From Synechococcus sp. A18-25c (GTDB lineage: Bacteria > Cyanobacteriota > Cyanobacteriia > PCC-6307 > Cyanobiaceae), in contig NZ_CP047957.1 of NCBI RefSeq assembly GCF_014280035.1, positions 1,426,001 through 1,490,000 of the forward strand: a DNA stretch of 64,000 bases. Direction: 5' to 3'. The position numbers and the translations under genes are program-made. Below the pieces are notes generated by a model. The model made no database searches and had not been told where the DNA came from. It was given only the letters and a program-made list of their open reading frames with translations. Position 1 is the stretch's first letter, and each line of letters starts with the position of its first letter. Positions 42,310 through 50,989 of this stretch are shown one piece after another.

Positions 42310-42675
42310 ATGCGTTGCTTCCTGGTCTTCTTTGGACTTGCGTTCACCAGCCTGATCACTGCAGCCACTGCTGAGACGCTGTCACCCGACCTCAAGCAAG
42401 GTCAGTCGATTCTCCACGCTGATCAGACACTGACAGCTTCGGGTTGGGAACCTGACCCAGAGGATCAAGCCCAGCCTTTTGAATATGTGCTCGCTGGGAA
42501 CAGCCTGTCGTCATTGGCTTCTTGCTCCGGAACTGGGGTTGGTTTCTGTCGATATGACTATCGGCTGAACAATCAAAAGTTGATCGTCGTCACCATTCCC
42601 TCCAATCATCCAGCACATGCTGGACGTGTGTACCGCTGGTGGATGGAGACACTTCCGATCAACCAATCACGTTGA
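42310..42675 (+). CDS. Secreted hypothetical protein
   Basis: A 121-residue protein with a signal peptide (MRCFLVFFGLAFTSLITAATA). The mature part has two Cys (SSLASCSGTGVGFCRYDY) likely in a disulphide, and ends VVTIPSNHPAHAGRVYRWW. The C-G-F-C-R-Y layout recalls other small cyanobacterial secreted proteins. The 3' end overlaps the gene on the other strand by 17 bases. Confidence 0.65.
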   Translation: MRCFLVFFGLAFTSLITAATAETLSPDLKQGQSILHADQTLTASGWEPDPEDQAQPFEYVLAGNSLSSLASCSGTGVGFCRYDYRLNNQKLIVVTIPSNHPAHAGRVYRWWMETLPINQSR

Positions 42676-42895
42676 TCAAGCGAAGAGTGCCCCACAAATC
42701 GAAAATACAGAAAATCAAACCGATGACGATCAGATCCCAGGCTCGATGCCGCAGAGCCCAGGGGGCCAGAAACACTTCAGCGACACCGTGAAGGGCTGTC
42801 CCCAATGCAATGTGCTCTAACACCAGCAGACCATGAGCGATCAGAAAGAGCCCGCTTGCGATGAAGCGCATCGTCACGGACCAGGGGACTGACAC
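42659..42895 (-). CDS. Small two-to-three-helix membrane protein, paralogue of 63013-63237
   Basis: A 78-residue protein with RFIASGLFLIAHGLLVLEHI, LHGVAEVFLAPWALRHRAWDLI and VIGLIFCIFDLWGTLRLI. The gene at 63013 has the same layout with RVVGSGLVIAAYFI, YFIKSKAWDVVM and RLITAAF, so they are paralogues, sharing a basic-AWD-hydrophobic block. Function unknown. Start may be the internal Met at 42871. Confidence 0.65.
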   Translation of the reverse strand: MSVPWSVTMRFIASGLFLIAHGLLVLEHIALGTALHGVAEVFLAPWALRHRAWDLIVIGLIFCIFDLWGTLRLINVIG

Positions 42896-43004
42896 TCAAC
42901 TCATCGAAGAATCTGCTCATTTTATCGGGTTCACTTTTCATTGCCTCCGGTGATCGTCCACCCGACCATGCGCCTCCTCTGGACCACACCCCCCTGTTCC
43001 TCAG

Positions 43005-43028
43005 TCTCAATAGTGCTTACTATTGAGA
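43005..43028 (+). promoter_or_regulatory. Perfect palindrome, probable Fur-family operator
   Basis: TCTCAATAGT-GCTT-ACTATTGAGA: 10-bp arms that are exact reverse complements. It ends 4 bases before the Fur-family ATG, so binding would block its own promoter or ribosome site. Confidence 0.65.
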
Positions 43029-43032
43029 AACG

Positions 43033-43500
43033 ATGCTTCCGCTCTCCATGTCGCCAGCAAGCTCACCGGCTGAAGCGAATGGAACCCTGAAAAAGGGTCT
43101 GCACCAAGACGGGAGACGCATGACCCCACAGCGTCGGTTGGTTCTAGATCTGTTCGAACAGATTGGCAGTGGCAGTCACCTCAGTGCAGAAGAGGTCCAT
43201 CGCCAATTGGTGGATCAACAATCGAAGGTGTCGCTGGCCACTATCTACCGGACACTGCGGTTGCTGGTGGAGATGGACTTCCTGCAGGAGCTGGAGCTGC
43301 GCGAGGGAGGCAGTCGATTTGAACTGGCTGACGCGGAGCACATCCATCACCACCACCTGGTGTGCGTCCGCTGCGGTCGAACAGAAGAGTTCGAAAGCGA
43401 GGCGGTGCTTCAAGCCGGTCGTGACGCCTGTGGTCAATTCGATTTCGAACTGATTGATTCCAGCCTGAATGTGCGGGGCATCTGTCGAGATTGCCGTTGA
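43033..43500 (+). CDS. Fur-family transcription regulator
   Basis: A 155-residue regulator with the winged-helix part (MTPQRRLVLDLFEQI, SLATIYRTLRLLVEM) and the metal-binding part with HIHHHHLVCVRCGRTEEF and the C-terminal CRDC. CVRCG/CRDC form the structural zinc site. The His-rich stretch does not settle between Fur, Zur and PerR. A perfect palindrome precedes the start. The first residues (MLPLSMSPASS) are unconserved; the true start could be 43048. Confidence 0.88.
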   Translation: MLPLSMSPASSPAEANGTLKKGLHQDGRRMTPQRRLVLDLFEQIGSGSHLSAEEVHRQLVDQQSKVSLATIYRTLRLLVEMDFLQELELREGGSRFELADAEHIHHHHLVCVRCGRTEEFESEAVLQAGRDACGQFDFELIDSSLNVRGICRDCR

Positions 43501-43504
43501 GGTT

Positions 43505-43972
43505 CTAGCGATGGTCTGCTGGATGTTCTGAGCATGCCATCCAGTGACTGCCCATCTGATGCACACCTTCACAGCCAATCAACTTCGCCTGCGACTCCGC
43601 TTCAGCGCGGGTGGGGTAGGCCAAGAAGCGCGGATCCTCTGAACGGACTGAACCCTGATGGGAGCTGTGGTCATGACCTTGGCCCTGTCCACCCAAACGG
43701 ACGAGACCCATGCTCATCGGACCGGCTGTCCAGACACCCATTGTGTTGACACCAACCGCCAACAACCCCATTCCGACGATGGCCAGGTTGATCACTCCCA
43801 TCGCGACCACACCGATAGAAACCACGCCCATGGGCACCACACCAATGCAGATGACGCCCATCGGGACGATGCCGATGGAGACCGTTCCTAGTGGAGCAAT
43901 CCCAACCGCGAAACGCTTGGGCTTACTACCGCAGTGCGCTGGTGAGGGATCAGGTGTTGCAGGTTCAGTCAT
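43505..43972 (-). CDS. Gly-rich repeat protein with C-terminal DUF3721-like domain
   Basis: A 155-residue protein. Residues about 20-95 carry repeats with a period near 10 (G-x-V-P-M-G-V-x-x-I), predicted membrane-associated beta or helix segments. The C-terminal domain (AYPTRAEAESQAKLIGCEGVHQMGSHWMAC) is the DUF3721 pattern, the same domain found at 53454-53699. Function unknown. The gene is convergent with the Fur-family gene, whose stop lies 4 bases away. Confidence 0.68.
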   Translation of the reverse strand: MTEPATPDPSPAHCGSKPKRFAVGIAPLGTVSIGIVPMGVICIGVVPMGVVSIGVVAMGVINLAIVGMGLLAVGVNTMGVWTAGPMSMGLVRLGGQGQGHDHSSHQGSVRSEDPRFLAYPTRAEAESQAKLIGCEGVHQMGSHWMACSEHPADHR

Positions 43973-44027
43973 GGGCGCATGATGACGCTTTGTGCAGCCG
44001 GACTCAAAGATTGGCAGGCTGTCATTG

Positions 44028-44288
44028 ATGAATCCTCAAGCTGCCAACGGTTCGCACACGTTCACGCTGATCTGTCCTCATTCCATCGATGAAGGCATGT
44101 CAGCCGTCTTGGCGGTGCGTGGACAACAGAGCGTGGTGCTTGATCTGAGCCACATGGACGCCATTACAGCTCAACGGACTGCTGATTTCGTTTCAGGTGG
44201 CGTTCGCGCCCTTGACGGACAGGAGTATCGGTTGGGTGAGCTGGTGTTCCTGTTCACCCCAGCCACCACGATGGTCACCCAGAGCTGA
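44028..44288 (+). CDS. Short SepF-like protein
   Basis: An 86-residue protein with VVLDLSHMDAITAQRTADFVSGG and GQEYRLGELVFLFTPA, the core of the SepF/YlmF fold that cross-links FtsZ to the membrane at division. SepF is normally about 150-190 residues with an N-terminal amphipathic helix; this protein is only the core domain, so it is either truncated or a separate paralogue. The 3' end overlaps arsS on the other strand by 14 bases. Confidence 0.72.
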   Translation: MNPQAANGSHTFTLICPHSIDEGMSAVLAVRGQQSVVLDLSHMDAITAQRTADFVSGGVRALDGQEYRLGELVFLFTPATTMVTQS

Positions 44289-45282
44289 GGGCACCCCCGC
44301 AGGAGGAACCACCTCCAGCAGTGCAACCAAAACAGTGATCAGCCACAGCGATGGGCTGCTCGATCAATCCATCTTCGGTATGGAGCAGATCGATCAGTTG
44401 ACGAGCGGTTCCAGCGGTCGGTAGATCGAGTTGCTGATTGAAATCACAGTCGAAGAGTGAGCCTGTCCAATTGACGCTGATCAAACTCCGGCACATCACT
44501 TGACTCAGGTTGTCGGAACGATGAGCTGCCTTGAGGCTCGACATGTAACTCTCCAGAGCACCCTGATGCTGGAGATCCCTCGCAAAGCGCTGGATCGGCA
44601 TGTTGGTGATTGTGAGCAGATGGGAGAAGCGAATCCCATGGGACTGCAGCAAAGCCTCTCGATACTGCTTCTCCAACGCCGCTTGCGGGGGAGGCAGTGC
44701 AGGGCCCAACGGATTGAACACCAAATCCAGCTCCAGCGAGGAATCAGGCTGGGCATAGCCAAGCTGATTCAACAGCTTGAGCCCGGCAATACTGCGTTCA
44801 TATACCCCCTGTCCACGCTGCTGGTCCACGCGTTCCTGCTCATAACAGGGCAGTGATGCCACAACACGAACACCTTCATCAGCAAGAAAACGAGCCAGAT
44901 CCTCTTGGCCGGGTTCGCTGAGAATCGTCAGATTGCAGCGATCAATCACGGTCACGCCCAAAGCACGCGCGGCGGCAACAAGCCACCGGAACTGAGGGTG
45001 AAGTTCCGGAGCCCCACCAGTCAGGTCCAAGCAGGCCAAATTCTGAGCTGCAAGCACCTCAGGAATCAGCTCAATCAAGTCCGGGGCCATCATTTCCTGA
45101 CGCCAGGGGCCTGCATTCACATGACAATGACTGCAGGACTGGTTGCAGCGATATCCCAGATTCACCTGCAGGGTCGACAAACGCTGACGACGAAGCGGGG
45201 GAAAAGACAACGATTCAGAATTGAACGGTGGCGTTGATGTGACCAGCTTTGAGGAAGCAGCTGATGTTGATTCTGCCGACAT
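44275..45282 (-). CDS. arsS: Arsenosugar biosynthesis radical SAM protein ArsS-like
   Basis: A 335-residue radical SAM enzyme: CxxxCxxC site NQSCSHCHVNAG, Gly-rich SAM site LDLTGGAPELHPQF, and a Cys-rich C-terminus (FDCDFNQQL, HCFGCTAGGGSSCGG). This is the ArsS pattern, proposed to make arsenosugars from dimethylarsenite. Its ATG (45280-45282) shares a base with the stpA stop, so the two are coupled. No arsM is visible in the window. Confidence 0.85.
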   Translation of the reverse strand: MSAESTSAASSKLVTSTPPFNSESLSFPPLRRQRLSTLQVNLGYRCNQSCSHCHVNAGPWRQEMMAPDLIELIPEVLAAQNLACLDLTGGAPELHPQFRWLVAAARALGVTVIDRCNLTILSEPGQEDLARFLADEGVRVVASLPCYEQERVDQQRGQGVYERSIAGLKLLNQLGYAQPDSSLELDLVFNPLGPALPPPQAALEKQYREALLQSHGIRFSHLLTITNMPIQRFARDLQHQGALESYMSSLKAAHRSDNLSQVMCRSLISVNWTGSLFDCDFNQQLDLPTAGTARQLIDLLHTEDGLIEQPIAVADHCFGCTAGGGSSCGGALSSG

Positions 45283-46493
45283 CAACGGCCTAGGCACGCC
45301 ATGCTTCGTGCTTGCGCCATCCCGATGAACCACGCCACATATTGATTTGGGCCTCCCGGGATGCAGACGTCAAATTGGAGCGGATCGTCCGGGTCACTAA
45401 TTCCTTCGAACGTTCCATCCGAGAATGATGGTCGATCCACTTCACCGCCACTGCTGTCAACAAGCACCACACGATTGGATTGTCCGAAGGTCTCTCCCAG
45501 TTCCTGGAGAAGCGTGAGGAAGCCTCGATCACTTCCGCCTCTCAACCACCCTTCACCGGATGAGCAAGGTGTGGATGTGACCGTGTCACCGACGCCAACC
45601 AGATGGGGCATCTGATCGCGAGGGATTCGCTCCTTGCAGAGTTCGATTAGGGAGTTGTGGTCGTGAGGTGCGGTGCGGACGTTGAAGTGATCCCCCAACG
45701 GGGCTGTGCCCGTGCGAGCGGCAATATGGCGATTGATCAACACGAGCAATCCCACCTCCTTGATCGAACCACGCAGCATGAATTGAATATCCGTACTGCC
45801 GACATCACCCTGCGTTGCGGGTTTCAAACGCTCTTTCCCTTGCGCATCACGGCCCAAGTTCGGAGCGACATGAAGGAAGAATGACTCCGACAACCCCTGG
45901 TCCGCAGCCATCGCCATCAACTCCTGCATCACGCTTTCCAACATCGCCTGCAGCGAACGCTGACGAAGCACGTTTCCAGGAACCCTGGAATAAAGGCTGT
46001 TGAGATTGATCGTTGGTGCCACCTGCATGTCGAGAATGGCGCGATCAATTTCGGTGTGAAGCTCATCACGGCTGAGCTCGGGCATCCGATCCGGCAAAAC
46101 CTGAGCGAGCAGGGTTGCCAGATGCTCCGGAACTGCGGCGAGAAACGCCATTTCTTCATCGCTGACCCCTGGGTGGGACAGGCAACCAAATTCGTCTTGG
46201 AGCTGAACACCACCGGCCGCCAACCCTGGGAGATACAAGCCATCCCGCCGCGCCTGACCAGGATCATCCAACCCCTGCTCAACGAGGCGATTCACGCCGC
46301 GTCGACCTTCGTGCTCACCATTGGTCAGCACCGAGAAACTGCCACGCAAGCGCGACGCGGCCTTCACGTAGTCCGCCGGCAGCTGGCGGGTAAGTGGATC
46401 CCGCACTAAGGGCATGCAGACACCATCGAGGTCTTGAACAATCAAGAGATCTGGGCTGGAGACCAGCTCCTGATGCAAAGCGTCAAGATCCAT
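45282..46493 (-). CDS. stpA: Glucosylglycerol-phosphate phosphatase StpA (GgpP)
   Basis: A 403-residue phosphatase that removes phosphate from glucosylglycerol-phosphate, the last step for the salt protectant glucosylglycerol. The HAD-like start LIVQDLDGVCMPLVRDP, SVLTNGEHEGRRGVN, and the late VGVGDTVTSTPCSSGEGWLRGG block match the StpA family. The start at 46493 (MDLDALHQEL) fits the family; the upstream in-frame part is basic and unlike a coding region. The synthase gene ggpS is not in the window. Divergent from the dehydrogenase-like gene at 46760. Confidence 0.88.
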   Translation of the reverse strand: MDLDALHQELVSSPDLLIVQDLDGVCMPLVRDPLTRQLPADYVKAASRLRGSFSVLTNGEHEGRRGVNRLVEQGLDDPGQARRDGLYLPGLAAGGVQLQDEFGCLSHPGVSDEEMAFLAAVPEHLATLLAQVLPDRMPELSRDELHTEIDRAILDMQVAPTINLNSLYSRVPGNVLRQRSLQAMLESVMQELMAMAADQGLSESFFLHVAPNLGRDAQGKERLKPATQGDVGSTDIQFMLRGSIKEVGLLVLINRHIAARTGTAPLGDHFNVRTAPHDHNSLIELCKERIPRDQMPHLVGVGDTVTSTPCSSGEGWLRGGSDRGFLTLLQELGETFGQSNRVVLVDSSGGEVDRPSFSDGTFEGISDPDDPLQFDVCIPGGPNQYVAWFIGMAQARSMACLGR

Positions 46494-46759
46494 CAGTGTT
46501 CTGTCATGCCAGCGATGGTGTTCACCATCCCATGCACGCCCTGGATCGCCAATCACTTCAGACCCATTACACGCCGGTAGGCAGGGCGAGCATGGGCGCG
46601 ATCTCGGGGTACAGCAGAAGCGAAGAGGCCGAGTGGGCCTGCGTAGCACCATCAACAGCCTCCCAGCAGTGAGCGATCAAGGGACGATCGGGTGGGTCGA
46701 ACTCGTGAAGCAGACTGGAAGCACGACCACGATCCACTCACACCCATCCGGTTGCGGCA

Positions 46760-48301
46760 ATGAGTCTCAGCTTTTCTGAGCAAATGCAATCCAACGGCTT
46801 CTTCCCGCGCAGCCTGGATCGTGATCAGGTCCGTCAACGGGTCTGGGAGTTGGAGCGGGGCAAGGTGGGGTTCTACAGCGTGGGCCTTTATCCGGCATCC
46901 CTTGCTTACAACTGCGCCATGCAGCAAAGGGATGAAGACAATCTCCTGCTCGCTCCACGCCCAGGACGAGATCTTCTCGGAGCCTTTCCTCAATCCGCTC
47001 TCGACGGAATGGATCCTCAACATGTTGCCTCCGTGGAGAGGATGGGATCGCATGCCCACGAAGGCGGGCGCCGCGCCAATTCACTGGCGGATCTGCTGAG
47101 GCGCTGTGAGCTGGTGGTGCTGAGTGCCAACAGCAACCATGTGGAAGAGGATCTTCAGGAAGCCTGTCGCTTACGGGAAGAGCTTGGCCGGCAGCACGTG
47201 GTGTTGGCCTGTCTCGCGGGATCGTTCGGCCATGACAACATCGCCAACGAGTCTTATGTGCTGTGCGAAAAGGTGCCCAGCCTGGGATTTTTCTCCGGAT
47301 TCCATCGGCACGGAGCTCTGCGCAATCCCCTCGACAGTTTCACGGCCAATTTCTGTCATCCCAATGCCCTAACAGCACTGTGGGGAGCTCGCATGCTTGA
47401 CCGCCTATCCCCGAACATTCAGGTGTCTGCAGGGGTCCACAACGTTGAAGGTCAATACATCAAGGCCGCCAAGAACATGTCCTCAGTGTTCGCTGGATTC
47501 GGGTACGCCTATCACCAGGACAATCCCGGTGTCTTGCCGACCTTGCTGACGCTTCTGCTGGATCAGTGTCTGGACCAGGCTGCCACCGTGTCGATGGCCC
47601 GTCGTAACAGACAGAGCCTTTACAACCGCCAGCCTTTTGCCCTGACGGAACTGGGTTACGGAGTGCAGCGCATCGAAGCTGCGTTGGTGCGCGGTGGAGA
47701 CATGGAAAAAGTACGCGACCACACCTTTGCCCAACTCACCGCCATGGTTGCCGATGTACGCGGCAGCATGATGCAGCCCGTCTCGGGCAAACCCACCCGG
47801 AATTTCCAGGCCGGACAAGTCATGGCAGAGCAGATGCGCAGGGAACAACGCTGCCCGCACTCCATGGAGGAACTGGAGCAATGGTGTGAAAATGAGGGGC
47901 TTCGGAAAGGCGGCTTGGAAGGCCTAAAAGCCTTGCGATATTGGCCGCAGATTGCGCGCAAATATGCGATTCCTGTTCACGATGCGTCCATGGTGAATCT
48001 TCTGTACATGGCCATTTACGGAAACTCAGCAACGAAGGATGTGGCTTTTTCCGTGATGACAGAAAGCCGCGAATTATCGAACTATTGCCAGGAATCCGTG
48101 CGACCAACCCACAGCCGCCGCTACGCCGAAGCACTTCAGAATCTCGATCAAAATGAAGCGATGGATCTTCTGGTGAACGCCGTTGTTGCTGACAATGCAC
48201 GACGTCTCATCGGGGATGACAATGGCCTTGAAGAACAAGATGGCGACAATAAAACCCCTGCTTATCTCAAAGCCATGAATGTGATAGAAAACGCACTTTA
48301 A
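46760..48301 (+). CDS. Rossmann-type dehydrogenase-like protein, possibly related to glycerol-3-phosphate dehydrogenase
   Basis: A 513-residue protein. The start has a nucleotide-binding-like strand-loop (VGFYSVGLYPASLAYNCA) and a following hydrophobic strand VVLSANSNHVEEDLQEA. Further on SAGVHNVEGQYIKAAKNMSS and FALTELGYGVQR resemble the KN and GlG blocks of NAD-dependent glycerol-3-phosphate dehydrogenase. The Gly motif is not standard. Its place next to stpA fits glycerol-3-phosphate supply for glucosylglycerol, but this is inference. Unknown in detail. Confidence 0.6.
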   Translation: MSLSFSEQMQSNGFFPRSLDRDQVRQRVWELERGKVGFYSVGLYPASLAYNCAMQQRDEDNLLLAPRPGRDLLGAFPQSALDGMDPQHVASVERMGSHAHEGGRRANSLADLLRRCELVVLSANSNHVEEDLQEACRLREELGRQHVVLACLAGSFGHDNIANESYVLCEKVPSLGFFSGFHRHGALRNPLDSFTANFCHPNALTALWGARMLDRLSPNIQVSAGVHNVEGQYIKAAKNMSSVFAGFGYAYHQDNPGVLPTLLTLLLDQCLDQAATVSMARRNRQSLYNRQPFALTELGYGVQRIEAALVRGGDMEKVRDHTFAQLTAMVADVRGSMMQPVSGKPTRNFQAGQVMAEQMRREQRCPHSMEELEQWCENEGLRKGGLEGLKALRYWPQIARKYAIPVHDASMVNLLYMAIYGNSATKDVAFSVMTESRELSNYCQESVRPTHSRRYAEALQNLDQNEAMDLLVNAVVADNARRLIGDDNGLEEQDGDNKTPAYLKAMNVIENAL

Positions 48302-48325
48302 AAACCAAGTGCTGCGCGTTTGGAA

Positions 48326-50989
48326 CTACAGCGAGACCACGTGATCAGCAATCTCAACATAGGGATCAGGATCACAACTCAAGACCACCACTTGAAGGCC
48401 AAGGTCCACAGCCTGACGCAACATGCGCTTCACAAGCTCCAGACGCCTTGGGTCTGTGTTGGTGAAAGCATCATCGAACAACAAAGGCAAACAACCATCG
48501 TGGGCCTCAGACAGAGTGTGTGCCATGGCCATCCGAACTGCTGCATTCAATTGTTCTTTTAGGCCTCCACTGAGCTGGGCAAAATCCATGCTTTGGCCCG
48601 AACGCTGCAAACGCAGATCACTGAACCCCTCCTTTGCATCAAACCGCAGTTCGGAACGATCGCCGGACTCCTGAAGCAATGGAGCCAGGAAGCCATCAAT
48701 GCTGTTGCTCAGCGGAGCGGAATAACGCTGTGACAAGTCTGACCTGGCCGACTGAAAACGCTTTAACAGCAACACGCGCGCATCCACAAGTTGTGTCTCC
48801 TGCTGTTCTGCCTGAACAGCAACCTCCTGCCGCTGAATGGCTTCCTCCAACTCAGCATGAAGCTCGCGGTGACCAAGCCGCTCGCAACGCTCCAAGAGAG
48901 CACCGCGTTCGCGGTTGAGATCCGCGAGTTGTCGATTCAAGCGTTGTTCTCGGTCATCCAGTGCAACCAGCGCCTGCGAAGCATCGAGACCTGGGGCCAA
49001 CCCGCTGGCCTCACACACCTGATCCAGTTTCTGTTGAAGCTGCTCACACTCCTGCGTGACGGCCTCAAGGCGAGTGCGGATCTGATCGGGTGATCCCTGC
49101 CGCTCCTCAATCGCCCCTTTTTGATCCATCTTTTGGCGATGCTCGACCACCAGCAGCTCCAGGTGCAGTCGGTGCTGCTGCAACTGCCGCTCCTTGCGCT
49201 GATGGGCTTGATCGGACTGGTCCAGGCGCTGTTTCAAGGTGCGCAGTTGCTCCTGCGCAGCTCGATATTGCTGACGGCATTCTTCGAGCGCTTGATCAAA
49301 ATCAACGATCTCCGCTGGCAAGTGCTCGGGCTCAAACGCGGCGGCCTGCTGCTGCAGAGCATCCAGCTGGGTCTGCAGTTTCTCCAGAGCTTCAGAGCTC
49401 TCAGATGGGCCGTCTTGCTCTACTAGTTGACGCAACCGTGCATCGATCAACGACAACGCCTGTTGTTGCTGGTCACGGCTTCGACACTGAGCTTCAGCAG
49501 CATCCACACTGTCAACGCCCCAGATCGTCAGAGCGGCCTGCAATTGCGTTCGCGCACGCTCCTGTTCGTCAATCAGTTCTGAACAGCCTGTGCCTTCACC
49601 AGGACTCACTACGAGCTCGACACCATCTCCAACGACGACACGAAAGGCGCCTGCCCGGTGAACCGCCTCTCCGGTGGCGACGGATTCGCCATCCACAGTC
49701 ACCCCGAGATCAGTTGTGATCACCTCAATGCGCGACGCCATGCTCTGAAGTCGGATCTCCAGCTCACGCAGTCGACGATGCTGGGTTTGGAGTTCAGACA
49801 ACGCTTTGGCATCCCCACCGGGCATCGTCCGCAAACCACGGCGGAGCTCAGCCTGCTGATGTTCCAGTTTCAGTTGTTGCTCACGGCGGCGTTGAATCTG
49901 ATCAATCCTGGCCCGTAGACGTTGTTGATCCTGACCTCGCCGAAGGAATTGGCCGCGTTCTTCGAGGCTCAGCCGCTCTCGATCCTGTTGATCAAGCAGC
50001 GTCTGCTGTTTCTCCAAATCTTGAATGCGGTTCTGAGAAGCCTGAACCTGAATCTCCAATGCACGGCGTGCTTTAACCATGGCCGTTTCTGCAGTTTTGA
50101 TGGCGTTGTTCAGATATCTCAGACCGTTGAGTTCCTGCTGCCACTGCTGCTGTTGAAGGCGCAAGGGAGCCAGACGCTGTTGAAGATCCTTCAGATCCGT
50201 GTGTTGCTGACGAAGACGCTGCAGTTCAGGAGCTTGCCGCTCGAGTTCAGCAAGAGCTTGTTCATTGTCATCCAAGTCTCGGCAGGCTCGCTCGTAGGTC
50301 GCCAGCCTCTCTTCGGCTTCGTTTCGCTGCTCGATCGCTTGCTGGAGTTCCTGTCGCCGCTTCCAAAGTTCGCTGTTTTGCTTGACCCCTCGACTGGTCA
50401 GGCTTGCCGCGACTAACGACTCAAGTTGTTCGTAGACATGCTGATCCAATGGCGACTGCAGTGACTCTTCCGCTTGGGTTTCCAGCGCTGCAATCAACCC
50501 ATTCAAGTCGTAGTACTTGGCATCCAGATCAAGCAGGTTTCTGCCGGCAAGTCCCTGCATCACCCACAAATGGGACCAACGCGTCGGAAGCATTCGGTTC
50601 GCCTGGCGGCTGCCGATGGTCTCGTCGACACCCAGCAAGCTGGCCAAGTGATCTTCTGCATCAGCGCCCAGAAAAGCCTCCTGCCCAGCTCGACTGAGTC
50701 GGCTGGTGCCACTAGCCCCGCGAAAGCACTTCTGCAGAGACCAACAGTGCCCCTTGGCCTCAAAAGTGAGCTCCACCTGGGGGTATCCGGCATGGGTCAA
50801 CGAGCGAAGGTCCCTGATAGCGGCTCCAGTGGCAGTGGCTTTGACGAAGAGCGCGCGATGCATCGCCTCAACCAATGAACTCTTGCCGGATTCATTGGAA
50901 CCACCGACCAACGTCAATCCCGTTGCAAAGCTCAGCTCCAACACACGATGCCGGCGAACGCTCTCCAGTCGGCAGCGAATCAAGCGCAT
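48326..50989 (-). CDS. SbcC/Rad50-like ATPase without a recognisable zinc hook
   Basis: An 887-residue SMC-type ATPase: Walker A GGSNESGKSS at residues 29-38, long coiled coils (Gln/Leu/Glu/Arg-rich), signature LSGGLKEQLNAAVRMAMAH and Walker B LPLLFDDAFTNTD near the C-terminus. Rad50/SbcC normally have a CxxC zinc hook mid-coil; here the middle has a beta-like insert (TTDLGVTVDGESVATG, then VVVGDGVELVVSPGEG). Expected to work with the SbcD-like nuclease upstream (10-base overlap) in DNA end processing. Closest to the YhaN-like group by impression. Confidence 0.83.
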   Translation of the reverse strand: MRLIRCRLESVRRHRVLELSFATGLTLVGGSNESGKSSLVEAMHRALFVKATATGAAIRDLRSLTHAGYPQVELTFEAKGHCWSLQKCFRGASGTSRLSRAGQEAFLGADAEDHLASLLGVDETIGSRQANRMLPTRWSHLWVMQGLAGRNLLDLDAKYYDLNGLIAALETQAEESLQSPLDQHVYEQLESLVAASLTSRGVKQNSELWKRRQELQQAIEQRNEAEERLATYERACRDLDDNEQALAELERQAPELQRLRQQHTDLKDLQQRLAPLRLQQQQWQQELNGLRYLNNAIKTAETAMVKARRALEIQVQASQNRIQDLEKQQTLLDQQDRERLSLEERGQFLRRGQDQQRLRARIDQIQRRREQQLKLEHQQAELRRGLRTMPGGDAKALSELQTQHRRLRELEIRLQSMASRIEVITTDLGVTVDGESVATGEAVHRAGAFRVVVGDGVELVVSPGEGTGCSELIDEQERARTQLQAALTIWGVDSVDAAEAQCRSRDQQQQALSLIDARLRQLVEQDGPSESSEALEKLQTQLDALQQQAAAFEPEHLPAEIVDFDQALEECRQQYRAAQEQLRTLKQRLDQSDQAHQRKERQLQQHRLHLELLVVEHRQKMDQKGAIEERQGSPDQIRTRLEAVTQECEQLQQKLDQVCEASGLAPGLDASQALVALDDREQRLNRQLADLNRERGALLERCERLGHRELHAELEEAIQRQEVAVQAEQQETQLVDARVLLLKRFQSARSDLSQRYSAPLSNSIDGFLAPLLQESGDRSELRFDAKEGFSDLRLQRSGQSMDFAQLSGGLKEQLNAAVRMAMAHTLSEAHDGCLPLLFDDAFTNTDPRRLELVKRMLRQAVDLGLQVVVLSCDPDPYVEIADHVVSL

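Noticed and set aside
49621-49719. Plus-strand frames of 80-210 codons opposite the Rad50-like gene
   Set aside because: Long frames on the antisense strand of a Gln/Arg-rich coiled coil are expected by codon bias; none shows a domain.
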